Of a stretch of 64,000 nt of DNA, positions 42,007 to 50,462 are shown in pieces. Every line of letters begins with the position of its first letter. Position 1 is the stretch's first letter. Under the pieces are notes generated by a model, which had not been told where the DNA came from, did no database searches, and worked only from the letters and a program-made list of their open reading frames with translations. The position numbers were made by a program, and so were the translations under genes. Location: the NCBI GenBank assembly GCA_045807125.1, contig JBJMHZ010000028.1:62001-126000 (forward strand), in the 5' to 3' direction. The stretch is from JBJMHZ01 sp045807125. Its GTDB lineage: Bacteria; Actinomycetota; Actinomycetes; JAWWOL01.

Positions 42007-42057
42007 CGTCCATCCCCTCGACGAGCCGGTGCGCCATCCGCGTGACGCATCGTCACC

Positions 42058-43293
42058 CTATCGGGGCCGTCGGCCGTCGAGCCAGCCGGCGAGCCCGGCC
42101 ACGAGGGCGGCGGTGGGTGCCAGCTCCGCGGCCGCGAGGAGGCCGACCCGCCACGCCGAGGCGCCCACGGTCGCCATCGCACCCGGCCCGGCGGGGCCAC
42201 CGGCCACCGCCACGACGACCGCCAGCAGCAGCGCGGCCACCGCTCCGGCCGCGAGCCCGTGACCGGCCAGCTCCCAGGCCGATGCGCCCGGCGCGGACGG
42301 TGCGACCGGTGGCCGGCGCCGGTGCACCAGCCAGCCGGCGGCCGCGCCGGCGAGCACCGGAACGGCGAGCAGCAGGGCCCGCGCCCACGCCGGGAGCGGG
42401 CCGTCCGGCAAAGCGGCGAGCAACGGCAGCGCCGGCACCGGCCCACCGGCGTAGCCGGCCGCCGCGTAGGCCGAGCCGGCGCCGACCGAGAAGCCCGGCC
42501 CCACGACGTAGCCGACGCCCCAGACCACCGTGTCGGGCAGGTAGGCGACCTGGAGCAGCAGCAGCGCCACGATGCCGACGCCTCCTGGGTCGAGCGCGGC
42601 CGTGAGCGCCGCGGCCCTGGCGTGGTGCGCGCCGAGCGAGGCGCCGGCGAGGACGGCGGCCACCGCGACGACCGCCGCCGCGGCCACCGCGGCGGCGGTG
42701 AGGATCGACGGCAGCCAGGCGGGCGCGCGGGCGACGAGGCCGCGAAGCAGGCCGGCGTGGTTGCCGCGGCCCATCTGCCGGAGGACCCCGGCCCCGCCGC
42801 AGCCGAGCGCGAGCACCCACCCGCCGAGCAGCGCCTGCACCGCATGCGGCCGCAGCCCCGGCGCCCGGATCGCCAGCGCCACCGCGACGCAGGTGAGCGC
42901 GTACGACGCGGCGAGCGCGCCGCTCACGGTCCACGCGGCGCGCCATGACGAGGGCTCGAGCTGACGAGCGAGCGAGCGGCCGGCCCGGTGGAGCAGCGCA
43001 GCCGGCAGCGCCGTCAGCCCGAGCGGGACGAGGGCGAACGTGCCGCTGCCGAGCCCGATCCCGGCGTGGTGCGCGAGCAGCCACAGCGCACCGGCGGCCC
43101 GCAGCGCGGAGGGGGCATCGGCGGTCGCCGATGCGGTCGCCCAGCCGCCCACCGCCACGAGCGTCACGGCGGCGAGGCCGATCACCGCCACCCACAGGGC
43201 GGCGCCGGCGGCCGCCAGGATCACCGGCGGCCGCTCGGTCGGGTCGGCCTGCCCGGGCAGCGCCCGGGCGAGCAGGTCGGTCACCCGTCCCAC
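42058..43293 (-). CDS. DUF6350/PerM-like polytopic membrane protein
   Basis: 411 residues, about ten or more membrane helices, Ala/Gly/Val-rich with a short basic end (GWLDGRRPR). The position directly upstream of purN-purH is that of mycobacterial Rv0955 (PerM), a membrane protein needed for persistence and cell division under stress, and of DUF6350 proteins elsewhere in actinobacteria. Blocks such as LLAHHAGIGLGSGTFALVPLGLTALPAALLHRAGR and AYLPDTVVWGVGYVVGPGFSVGAGS are the conserved ones. Exact biochemical role unknown. Confidence 0.75.
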   Translation of the reverse strand: MGRVTDLLARALPGQADPTERPPVILAAAGAALWVAVIGLAAVTLVAVGGWATASATADAPSALRAAGALWLLAHHAGIGLGSGTFALVPLGLTALPAALLHRAGRSLARQLEPSSWRAAWTVSGALAASYALTCVAVALAIRAPGLRPHAVQALLGGWVLALGCGGAGVLRQMGRGNHAGLLRGLVARAPAWLPSILTAAAVAAAAVVAVAAVLAGASLGAHHARAAALTAALDPGGVGIVALLLLQVAYLPDTVVWGVGYVVGPGFSVGAGSAYAAAGYAGGPVPALPLLAALPDGPLPAWARALLLAVPVLAGAAAGWLVHRRRPPVAPSAPGASAWELAGHGLAAGAVAALLLAVVVAVAGGPAGPGAMATVGASAWRVGLLAAAELAPTAALVAGLAGWLDGRRPR

Positions 43294-43381
43294 TCTCGCA
43301 GCGGGCGGTCGCCCCGGCCCGCATTGCGCGGGTCGCGTGTCGGTGCCGCCCCGCGCTGCCCGGCCGCCGGTGCCCGAGCGG

Positions 43382-43873
43382 TCAGACCTCCGGCGCGCTC
43401 ACCACCGGCCGCGTCGCGGCGTCCTCGGCCCTGGCGGCGAGCACCGCCGTCACGGTCTGGGCGATGCCGGCGAGGAACAGCAGGTAGGCGCCCCACCGCA
43501 CGCCGACCGACACGCCGAGCCCGGACGGGCTGGGCAGCGTCACCGCGCGCAGGATCAGCAGCAGCGTGCCGATGCCGGCGAGGGCGGCCACCGCGAAGAA
43601 CGGCTTGACCGGCAGGTCGGACGGCAGCAGCGCCGGGCGGAAGACGTGCACCGCCGCGAGCGCCGTGGCCGCCAGCAGGCACAGGTCGCCAAGGACGGCG
43701 TAGCTGTGCCACGCGGTCACCGACGAGCTAGCGTGCGTGCCCGCGAAGGACACCGAGACGCCGTAGTAGGGCAGGAACGAGAAGATGAAGGCGAGCACCC
43801 CTGCGCCGACGACCGCAAGGTGGAGCCGGTCGTAGTCGTCGAGGGACGCAGCACCGGCGGGGTGGTCGACCAT
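43382..43873 (-). CDS. Small four-helix membrane protein of unknown function
   Basis: 163 residues with four hydrophobic segments: LAVVGAGVLAFIFSFLPYYGV, YAVLGDLCLLAATALAAVHV, FFAVAALAGIGTLLLILRAV and WGAYLLFLAGIAQTVTAVLAA. It resembles small DUF5336-like actinobacterial membrane proteins, but this is not certain. ATG at 43873 is preceded by TGGAGG at good spacing, so expression is likely. It sits between the M28 peptidase gene and the PerM-like gene, same strand. No function can be assigned. Confidence 0.6.
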   Translation of the reverse strand: MVDHPAGAASLDDYDRLHLAVVGAGVLAFIFSFLPYYGVSVSFAGTHASSSVTAWHSYAVLGDLCLLAATALAAVHVFRPALLPSDLPVKPFFAVAALAGIGTLLLILRAVTLPSPSGLGVSVGVRWGAYLLFLAGIAQTVTAVLAARAEDAATRPVVSAPEV

Positions 43874-44004
43874 CTGGGACCTCCAGTCTGCCCGCCGGGC
43901 TCCGCCGGCGGCGCGGAAAGATGAGCCGCGACCGGAGGCCTTGATACCACCGCCGACGGTGCCGTGTCCGGCGATCACCACCCTTCCGTGCTGTCGACGC
44001 CGGG

Positions 44005-45468
44005 TCAGCGCGTCGGCAGGCCGGTGGCGTCGACCGCGAGGCTGCCCACCACGTAGCCCAGCGCCTGGGTGTCCGCATCGAGGACGGACCGGTCGATGTT
44101 CGAGATGCGATCGCACGCCTGGTGGTAGCACGGGTCCTCGAGCTGGCCGGCCCGGCCGCCGAACACCTGCTGCTCGGCCTCGGTCTTCACCGAGAGCAGG
44201 CCGCTGTCGAGCCCGCCGATGGGGATGCCGACGGCCTCGAACGGCTCGTGGTCGGAGCCCACCAGCGCCGGGTCCACCACCTCGTACGGGAGCCCGCGGG
44301 CGTCGAAGAACTGCTCGAACCGGGCCGCGATCGCGTGCCCGCCGGCCGGACCGCCATCCCAGACATGTCGGACGTAGTTGGGCGATCCGAGCAGCTCGCC
44401 GTTGACCAGCGCGCGAACGTGCCTGCGCTCCTCGGCCGAGAGGTGGGCCACGTAGTAGTCGGACCCGATGTCGACGAGCTCCTCAGCGCCCCACCACGCG
44501 AAGCGCACCTTGTTGACGACCTTGCGCTGGTACGGCGCGAGCGCCAGTGCCGTCTGCAGCACCGCCGATGCGGTCGACGCGTTGTCGTTGATGCCCGGTC
44601 CCTCGGTGACGCTGTCGAGGTGACCACCGACCATCACGACGCTGTCCGGGCGCCCACCGGCCGTCTCGGCGAGGACGTTCTCGGTGACGCGCTGCTCCTC
44701 GTGCGCGCGCAGGACGACGGTGAGCATCACGGTCCGGGCCCGGGCCTGCGCGATCAGTTCCTCGCCCTCGCGCTGCGAGATCGAGCCCATCGGGATCGTG
44801 AAGTCGCTCGGCGTGAAGGCGATGAAGCGGTAGGCATTGTCCGGCGACGGCGTCGGGTAGTAGACGATGAACGCAACCGCGCCCGCCTGCGCCGCGAGCG
44901 CCTGCTGCGCCGTGTAGCCGCATGTGCCGCGCGGCACCACGGCGATCGCTCCGGCGAAGCCGGCGTAGTCGCTAGCCGTGCATCCCGACGCCCCCTCGGG
45001 CAGCACCCCGACCCGGGCGGTGATGCCGCCGCGCGGCGTGGACGGCACCCAGCGCGTCATCAGCAACCGGTACGAGCGCTGCACCGGCGATCGCTCCACC
45101 GCGCGCTCCTCGTCGGGCACGAAGTCGGTGTACGGCACCTTCTGCCGCCAGACGCGGTAGTGCGCCTGCCGGAGCCGGTGAACGACGTAGTCGGCTGACG
45201 CTGCGAAGCCGGGCTGGTCGTAACCGCGGGTGCCGCCGTTGCGGTCGGCGATGCGCTGGAACGCGCGCAGCGCGGGGTACGCCCGGCCCGCCAGGCGGTG
45301 CGCGACGACCGCGCCGAGATCAGCGGTCCGGCCGTGGTGCGCCCCGTTCGCCGGCGCCCGCGTCACCTGCGCGCCGCTCGCCACGGCGGGCGTGAGCGCG
45401 GTGATGCCGGCGGTCAGCGCGGCGACGGTGGCCGACAGCCACCGCCTCTTGCCCGTAGCTCGTGCCAT
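44005..45468 (-). CDS. Secreted M28 zinc aminopeptidase with PA domain
   Basis: 487 residues. Signal peptide (about 1-33, basic MARATGKRRW then an Ala/Thr core ending AVASGAQ). PA insertion about 150-255 (GVLPEGASGCTASDYAGFAGAIAVVPRGTCGYTAQQALAAQAGAVAFIVYY). Zinc sites in VVMVGGHLDSVTEGPGINDNASTASAVLQTAL, FAWWGAEELVDIGSDYYVA and ALVGSDHEPFEAVGIPIGGLDSG, close to the S. griseus aminopeptidase. Removes N-terminal residues outside the cell. Starts 32 bp after the DUF5825 gene on the same strand, so it may belong to the RiPP operon and trim the Met-Arg leader. An in-frame GTG at 45504 is an alternative start. Confidence 0.88.
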   Translation of the reverse strand: MARATGKRRWLSATVAALTAGITALTPAVASGAQVTRAPANGAHHGRTADLGAVVAHRLAGRAYPALRAFQRIADRNGGTRGYDQPGFAASADYVVHRLRQAHYRVWRQKVPYTDFVPDEERAVERSPVQRSYRLLMTRWVPSTPRGGITARVGVLPEGASGCTASDYAGFAGAIAVVPRGTCGYTAQQALAAQAGAVAFIVYYPTPSPDNAYRFIAFTPSDFTIPMGSISQREGEELIAQARARTVMLTVVLRAHEEQRVTENVLAETAGGRPDSVVMVGGHLDSVTEGPGINDNASTASAVLQTALALAPYQRKVVNKVRFAWWGAEELVDIGSDYYVAHLSAEERRHVRALVNGELLGSPNYVRHVWDGGPAGGHAIAARFEQFFDARGLPYEVVDPALVGSDHEPFEAVGIPIGGLDSGLLSVKTEAEQQVFGGRAGQLEDPCYHQACDRISNIDRSVLDADTQALGYVVGSLAVDATGLPTR

Positions 45469-45500
45469 CGTTCCTCCGTCCAGCGGCGGGACTGCCCCCG

Positions 45501-45983
45501 TCACACCGCCGTCACCGGGATCGGCCAGCGGACGAGCCGGTACGGCAGCGTCATCGCGTCATTGCCTACCACGAGCACGAGAGCGGCCGCGACGAGAGGG
45601 GCGACGGCCTCCGCCACCTCGCCCTGCCGCGGCAGCGGACCCGGCGCCGTCCATGACTCGAGAGCCTCGCGACCGCGGGCGTCGACGACCAGCCGTGGGG
45701 CGCCGGCGACGGCCCTGTCGTCGCGCACCACCGCGAAGCCGGGTCCGCAGCGGAAGTGGCACAGGCCGAACCGGTACGCGGCGCGCCACTCCACCAACCA
45801 CGGCGGAGGCGCGCCGGCCACCGACGGCGGGGGCAGGTGATGCAGCGACCTGGTGTCGATCGCGGCCTCCGGAAGAGCCTGCCAGGAAGGGGCGTCCCCC
45901 ACCGCCGCTGCGTCGCGAAGGCGGCGCAGCACGTCCAGCAGGGCATCCTCGCCGGGGTCGAGGCGCACGACGGTGCCGGTCAC
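45501..45983 (-). CDS. DUF5825 family protein of the RiPP operon
   Basis: 160 residues, GTG start overlapping the radical SAM stop (GTGA). VVRLDPGEDALLDVLRRLRDAAAVGDAPSWQALPEAA, WRAAYRFGLCHFRCGPGFAVVRDDRA and a C-terminal GNDAMTLPYRLVRW are the visible conserved-looking parts. DUF5825 proteins accompany RiPP-maturation radical SAM C-methyltransferases in actinobacteria; their job is unknown, possibly substrate delivery or an accessory domain. The assignment rests on size, context and recalled family resemblance. Confidence 0.6.
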   Translation of the reverse strand: MTGTVVRLDPGEDALLDVLRRLRDAAAVGDAPSWQALPEAAIDTRSLHHLPPPSVAGAPPPWLVEWRAAYRFGLCHFRCGPGFAVVRDDRAVAGAPRLVVDARGREALESWTAPGPLPRQGEVAEAVAPLVAAALVLVVGNDAMTLPYRLVRWPIPVTAV

Positions 45984-47896
45984 GCGACGCCGGCCGGCAG
46001 GGGGACGGGAGCAGGGACGGGCGACGCCGACGGCCTGGCGAGACCCTTGCCGAGCAGGCCGATCCGCGGCGGTTGCCCGCGGGTCGCCAGCGCGACGATC
46101 CGGCCGCCCTCCTCGAGGACGAGGCCCCTCCTGCGGAAGGAGGCGATGCGGCGGGTCACCTCGTGCCGGCCCACCGGTGCGGCGGCCACCGCGCCGGCAA
46201 CCGCCACCAGACCCTCGACCGAGCGCGGCGTCTCGAGCGCCTCGTACAGCGCGCGGTCGATCCGGTCGGCGAGCACGTGCTCGGCCGGTTCCCGACCGGC
46301 CCGCCGGTCGTCGATGACGATGCCGTCCTCGGTCCGGTGCATGACGAGGGTGCTGTTCTCGTGGTTGCGCTGCCACCAGCGCACGGCGCCCAGCAGCTTC
46401 TTCGCGAGCGCGTCGTCGATGCCCTTCGGGTCGGTGTCGAACTGGTAGGCCAGGTCGACCATGACCTCCTCGGGCAGGTCGTAGACGTGGTCGTACTGCG
46501 CCGATGGGCGCCGACGCGCGAAGCCGAGCTCCGGGCGGTCGAAGTACGGGCTGAACCGCTCCAGCAGGATGCGCACCGCGCCGGACGGTGGTTGGAGGTG
46601 CACGAGCGCGGGAAGCTGCTCGATGACGACCTCGTAGTCCTCCGCCGTCTCGCCCGGGAAGCCGTAGAGGAAGTTCCAGTCGACCGTGATGCCGAGGTCG
46701 TCGCAGTCGCGGAGCACCTGGACGTTCTGCGTCGCGTGCACGCCCTTGTCCATCAGCGCGAGCACGCGCGAGCTCAGGTGCTCGATCCCCGGTTGCACGT
46801 GCCGGATGCCCGCCGCGGCGAGGGCGGCGAGCTGGTCCCTGCGCAGGTTGGCCTTGACCTCGTAGCGCAGGCGCAGGTCCCAGTCCAGGTCGGCGAGGCG
46901 CGGCAGGAGCTCGGTGAAGTACGCGTGGTCCATGATGTTGTCGACCATCACGACGTCGAGGATGCGGTGCCCGCTGACGAGCGCCGCGAGGTCGTCGAGG
47001 AAGACGTCGGCCGGCTTGGCCCTGAACGTCATGGCGAGCCCGTTCAGTCCGCAGAACGTGCAGTGGTGCTTCTCGCCCCACCAGCAACCACGCGCCGACT
47101 CGAGCACCAGCTGCGGCGACACCATGGCGCCGGTACGGCTGGCCTCGAACGCCCGCTGCCATCGCGAGTAGTCCGGGCGCGGCACCTGCTGGATCGGCAC
47201 CATCGGCCCCGGCGGATTGACCCGCTGCGCACCGCTCTCGTCCCGCCAGCACAGGCCAGGGACCGCCGTCAGCGGGGTCCCGGTGGCCAACGCATCGAGC
47301 AGTGCGACGAAGGCAGCCTCGCCCTCGCCGCTCACCACGTGGTCGACGAACGAGAAGCTCCGGTGCAGCGCCGCGCCCATCGGCCCGTCGCAGTTGGCGC
47401 CGCCGAAGAGCGTGACGACCTCGGGGCGGCGCTGCTTGATCCGCTTCGCGAGCGCCAGCGAGGCGGTGCTCTGCGAGAACGTCGAGGTGAAGCCGACCAC
47501 GTCGGCACCACTGGCCAGCACGGTCTCCAGCGCGTGGTCGAGAAAGCCGAAGCTCAGCGCGCGCATCTCGTACCAGCGCGCCGGATCGAGGCCGTGGTCT
47601 CGCGCGTAGGCGGTGAAGACGTCGGATCGCCAGTCGGGATCGTCGTAGAGCGCGCCCGCGAAGACCCAGTCGCCGACGGAGTGCCAGACGCCGACCTCAG
47701 CGACGTACGTGTAGTGCTCGGGCGCGAGATCGCCGCCGGACCGCTCCATCAACCAGTCGCACCACTCGAGGTTCGCGTGGTACTCCTCGATCTCCGGAGC
47801 GCAGCGGCACCGCGACGCGCACGCGGTCAGGATGCCGATCGGCAACGGTGGGCAGTCGACCATCTGCCAGGGCATGGAGACCAGGAGCGCCTTCAC
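45980..47896 (-). CDS. RiPP-maturation B12-dependent radical SAM C-methyltransferase
   Basis: 638 residues. N-terminal cobalamin-binding region (about 1-200: ALLVSMPWQMVDCPPLPIGILTAC; SGADVVGFTSTFSQSTASLALAKRIKQRRPEVVTLFGGANCDGPMG). Radical SAM domain (about 260-470) with the unusual cluster motif ARGCWWGEKHHCTFCGLNG, whose spacing CX7CX2C is characteristic of the RiPP rSAM protein 1 (rSAM_ocin) family. C-terminal winged-helix-like region, possibly peptide-binding. Such enzymes methylate unactivated carbons of precursor peptides. GTG start overlaps the P450 stop (GTGA). Expected substrate is the MRYLH/MRYVH peptide or its cross-linked form. Confidence 0.85.
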   Translation of the reverse strand: MKALLVSMPWQMVDCPPLPIGILTACASRCRCAPEIEEYHANLEWCDWLMERSGGDLAPEHYTYVAEVGVWHSVGDWVFAGALYDDPDWRSDVFTAYARDHGLDPARWYEMRALSFGFLDHALETVLASGADVVGFTSTFSQSTASLALAKRIKQRRPEVVTLFGGANCDGPMGAALHRSFSFVDHVVSGEGEAAFVALLDALATGTPLTAVPGLCWRDESGAQRVNPPGPMVPIQQVPRPDYSRWQRAFEASRTGAMVSPQLVLESARGCWWGEKHHCTFCGLNGLAMTFRAKPADVFLDDLAALVSGHRILDVVMVDNIMDHAYFTELLPRLADLDWDLRLRYEVKANLRRDQLAALAAAGIRHVQPGIEHLSSRVLALMDKGVHATQNVQVLRDCDDLGITVDWNFLYGFPGETAEDYEVVIEQLPALVHLQPPSGAVRILLERFSPYFDRPELGFARRRPSAQYDHVYDLPEEVMVDLAYQFDTDPKGIDDALAKKLLGAVRWWQRNHENSTLVMHRTEDGIVIDDRRAGREPAEHVLADRIDRALYEALETPRSVEGLVAVAGAVAAAPVGRHEVTRRIASFRRRGLVLEEGGRIVALATRGQPPRIGLLGKGLARPSASPVPAPVPLPAGVA

Positions 47897-49107
47897 GACC
47901 GGCCCCCTCGCGGCTCCCAGCGCACCGGGAGGCGCAGCAACCCACGCAGCGTCGCCGTCGGCTCCTGCTCGGGATCGCCGGCGAGGACGAGTGCGCGGCC
48001 ACTGCCCACCGCCGCCGCCAGCACCGCCGACAGCTCGAACCTCGCCAGGTGCGAGCCGAGGCAGGCATGCGCGCCGAGCCCGAAGCCGAGATGTCGGTTG
48101 GGGCGGCGCGTGGGGACGAACGAGTCGGGCTCGTCGAAGGCGGCGGGGTCGCGGTTGGCGGCACCGAGGAGCAGCACGACGACATCGCCGCGCCGCAACC
48201 GGCGACCGGCGAGGTCCGTGTCGGAGACGCACGCACGCGCATCGGCCTGCACGGGCGCGTCGAGGCGGACGAGCTCCTCCACCGCGTCGTCCAGCACGGC
48301 GGGATCGCGCAGCGCGGGCGCCATCTCCGGATGCCGGACGAGGACCGCGGCAGCGTTGCCGAGCAGCCGGCTGGCGGACTCGTAACCCGCGTGCAGGACG
48401 GCCCGTACCGAGTTGGTTGCGACGGCCGCCGGCACGCCGTAACGCTCCCGGTGCGTGGTGACGTAGCCGAGCAGGCCATCGTCGCTCGCGGCGCCGGCCC
48501 AGCCGTCGAGGAGCGCGGACAGCCGTCCCCGCGCCTCCCGGCCCGGCTCAATGCGCGAGGGATCCAGGCCCCCGTCCATGCTGCGCACGATGGCGTTGGA
48601 GACGGCCTCGAACTCGTCGCCTTCGGGGGGCGCGACGCCGAGCACGTAGCTGATGGTCTCGAGCGCCACCGGCCGCGCCACCCGCGCGACGAAGTCGAAC
48701 GGCTCGTCGCCCGGCGTGGCCTCGACGTGCCGCTCGGCGATGCGACGCACGTCGTCCGCGAGGGTGGCGATGCCGCGGGTGCGCACCGCGGCCGCGAGCA
48801 GGTGCCGCACCGGCGTGTGGTCCGGCGGGTCGAGCATCTGGACGCTCAGCGCCGCATCGGGCACCTCCTCCCCGATGCGCCGGAAATCGGATGCGAAGAC
48901 GTCCGTGCGCCGCAGCACCTCGCTGCACGTGGCATGGTCGGTGACCAGCCACGAGGCGAGCCGGTCGTGCCACAGCACGGCACCGGCCGCGCGCAACCGC
49001 GCGAAGCACGGGTAGGGATCGGTCAGCACGTCGGCGGCGAGCGGGTCGTAGAGCGCGTCGCACGACTCGATCGCGCCCGCACCGGGCGGTGGTGCTGCTG
49101 CGGCCAT
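47893..49107 (-). CDS. Cytochrome P450, biarylitide-type peptide cross-linking enzyme
   Basis: 404 residues, class I P450. I-helix HAGYESASRLLGNAA has Ser in place of the oxygen-activating Thr, as in cross-linking P450s; ExxR as ELVR in AVEELVRLDAPVQADARACV; haem loop LGFGLGAHACLGSHLARFE with Cys349. The nearest upstream genes on the same strand are the two pentapeptide genes, the hallmark of biarylitide (byt) clusters, in which the P450 joins the Tyr ring to the aromatic residue or His at position five. ATG at 49107 gives the family length; an open frame extending to 49467 covers the peptide genes and is rejected. Coupled to the rSAM gene. Confidence 0.85.
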   Translation of the reverse strand: MAAAAPPPGAGAIESCDALYDPLAADVLTDPYPCFARLRAAGAVLWHDRLASWLVTDHATCSEVLRRTDVFASDFRRIGEEVPDAALSVQMLDPPDHTPVRHLLAAAVRTRGIATLADDVRRIAERHVEATPGDEPFDFVARVARPVALETISYVLGVAPPEGDEFEAVSNAIVRSMDGGLDPSRIEPGREARGRLSALLDGWAGAASDDGLLGYVTTHRERYGVPAAVATNSVRAVLHAGYESASRLLGNAAAVLVRHPEMAPALRDPAVLDDAVEELVRLDAPVQADARACVSDTDLAGRRLRRGDVVVLLLGAANRDPAAFDEPDSFVPTRRPNRHLGFGLGAHACLGSHLARFELSAVLAAAVGSGRALVLAGDPEQEPTATLRGLLRLPVRWEPRGGRS

Positions 49108-49199
49108 GATCCGGACCCCCGAGGGCAAGCGCGAGAACGGCGATGCACCGCTGCGGCCCGACCTACCGGCCGGGGCCGCAGCGGTCGCGGTGCTGCCCG

Positions 49200-49217
49200 T
49201 CAATGCACGTAACGCAT
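49200..49217 (-). CDS. bytA: Minimal RiPP precursor, pentapeptide MRYVH (biarylitide type)
   Basis: 18 bases: ATG CGT TAC GTG CAT TGA. The ribosome-binding site AAGGGGA lies seven bases upstream. Biarylitide precursors are pentapeptides of form MRYxH/MRYYx made from an 18-bp gene directly before a P450 gene; here the stop is 92 bp before the P450 ATG. Met-Arg would be the leader, and Tyr-Val-His the core with a Tyr-His cross-link. Near-identical in context and sequence to the second copy at 49278. Confidence 0.85.
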   Translation of the reverse strand: MRYVH

Positions 49218-49277
49218 GGCTCGATCCCCTTCCCTCGGTCGCGGTGAGGTCATCGGGCGACGTGTCGATGCCAGGCA

Positions 49278-49295
49278 TCAGTGGAGGTAACGCAT
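49278..49295 (-). CDS. bytA: Minimal RiPP precursor, pentapeptide MRYLH (biarylitide type)
   Basis: 18 bases: ATG CGT TAC CTC CAC TGA, with a near-perfect AGGAGG ribosome-binding site seven bases upstream. Core Tyr-Leu-His, a known biarylitide precursor form. The two copies share about 40 bp including GAxCGAGG, the ribosome-binding site and GCCATGCGTTAC; the His codon differs (CAC versus CAT) while the residue is kept, which argues for selection on the peptide. Probably the first gene of the operon; the promoter should lie in 49296-49500, where the least GC-rich DNA of the area (49440-49480) is found. Confidence 0.85.
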   Translation of the reverse strand: MRYLH

Positions 49296-49572
49296 GGCCC
49301 GACCTCCTCTCCTCGATCAGCGCATGTCGTGACGAGGGCCTGAGCCGGTCCCCGGCAGAGGGCGCACCGGCGTGCGCAGCGGGACCTCGAGCGAGCGGGC
49401 GAAACGCCCTTATCGGCGAGCGATGAGCAACGCTATCCCGCGCATGCCCGGCATGGGAATGCATCAAACGAAGAAATATCGCCCCCGCGCCGGCACCGCC
49501 GCTCGGCGCATCTGGGGTGGAGCGACCGGTCAGCGGCCCGTCAGCGCCCGGTCAGCGCGCCGTCAGCGGCGG

Positions 49573-50445
49573 TCAGTGCGCGGCCATGATGTCGGCCATC
49601 AGCCGGGCCGTCTCGCTCGGGGTGCGGCCGACCTTGACGCCGACCGCGCCGAGCGCCTCCGCCTTGGCCGCCGCCGTGCCGCTGGAGCCCGACACGATGG
49701 CGCCCGCGTGCCCCATCGTCTTGCCCTCCGGCGCGGTGAAGCCGGCGATGTAGCCGACCACCGGCTTGGTCACGTGCTCGCCGATGTAGGCGGCCGCCCG
49801 CTCCTCCGCGTCGCCGCCGATCTCGCCGATCATCACGATCGCGTCGGTGTCGGGGTCGTCCTGGAACGCCTGCAGGCAGTCGATGTGCGTCGTGCCGATG
49901 ACCGGGTCGCCGCCAATGCCGACGCAGGTCGAGAAGCCGATGTCGCGCAGCTCGTACATCATCTGGTAGGTCAGCGTGCCGCTCTTGCTGACCAGGCCGA
50001 TGCGGCCGGGCTTGGTGATGTCGGCGGGGGTGATGCCGACGTTGGCGCGGCCGGGACTGATGAGGCCGGGGCAGTTCGGGCCGATGATGCGCGTCGTGCC
50101 CTTGCGCAGCGCGAGGTTGACCACCTCGGTGCTGTCGTGCACGGGGATGCCCTCGGTGATGACCACCAGCAGCGGGATCTCGGCCTCGATCGCCTCGATC
50201 GCCGCCGCCTTGGCAAAGGGCGGCGGGATGAACGAGACGGCGACATCGGCGCCGGTCTCCTTCACCGCCTCGCCGACCGTCGCGTAGATGGGGATGCCGT
50301 CGAAGTCCTGGCCGGCCTTGCGCGGGTTGGTGCCGGCGACGATGTCGGTGCCGGCGGCGACCATCCGCCTGGTGTGCTTGCTGCCCTCGGAGCCGGTGAT
50401 GCCCTGGACGATGACCTTGCTTCGCTCGGTGAGCCAGATGGCCAT
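49573..50445 (-). CDS. sucD: Succinyl-CoA synthetase alpha subunit
   Basis: 290 residues; binds CoA and carries the phospho-His of succinate-CoA ligase. SKVIVQGITGSEGSKHTRRMVAAGTDIVAGTNPRKAG, IGPNCPGLISPG, SKSGTLTYQMMYELRDIGFSTCVGIGGDP, and phospho-His loop GKTMGHAGAIVSGSSGTA. ATG at 50445. Seventeen bases after sucC. The 277 bp between its stop and the first RiPP peptide gene hold no gene. Confidence 0.95.
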   Translation of the reverse strand: MAIWLTERSKVIVQGITGSEGSKHTRRMVAAGTDIVAGTNPRKAGQDFDGIPIYATVGEAVKETGADVAVSFIPPPFAKAAAIEAIEAEIPLLVVITEGIPVHDSTEVVNLALRKGTTRIIGPNCPGLISPGRANVGITPADITKPGRIGLVSKSGTLTYQMMYELRDIGFSTCVGIGGDPVIGTTHIDCLQAFQDDPDTDAIVMIGEIGGDAEERAAAYIGEHVTKPVVGYIAGFTAPEGKTMGHAGAIVSGSSGTAAAKAEALGAVGVKVGRTPSETARLMADIMAAH

Positions 50446-50462
50446 GGTTGTCGGTCCGTCCT

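Noticed and set aside
49317..49325. ATG CGC TGA upstream of the MRYLH gene, as a third precursor
   Set aside because: It encodes only Met-Arg, has no ribosome-binding site, and lacks the conserved context of the two real copies.
49108..49467. In-frame N-terminal extension of the RiPP P450
   Set aside because: It covers the two pentapeptide genes in another frame and has no P450 sequence; the ATG at 49107 gives the family length.
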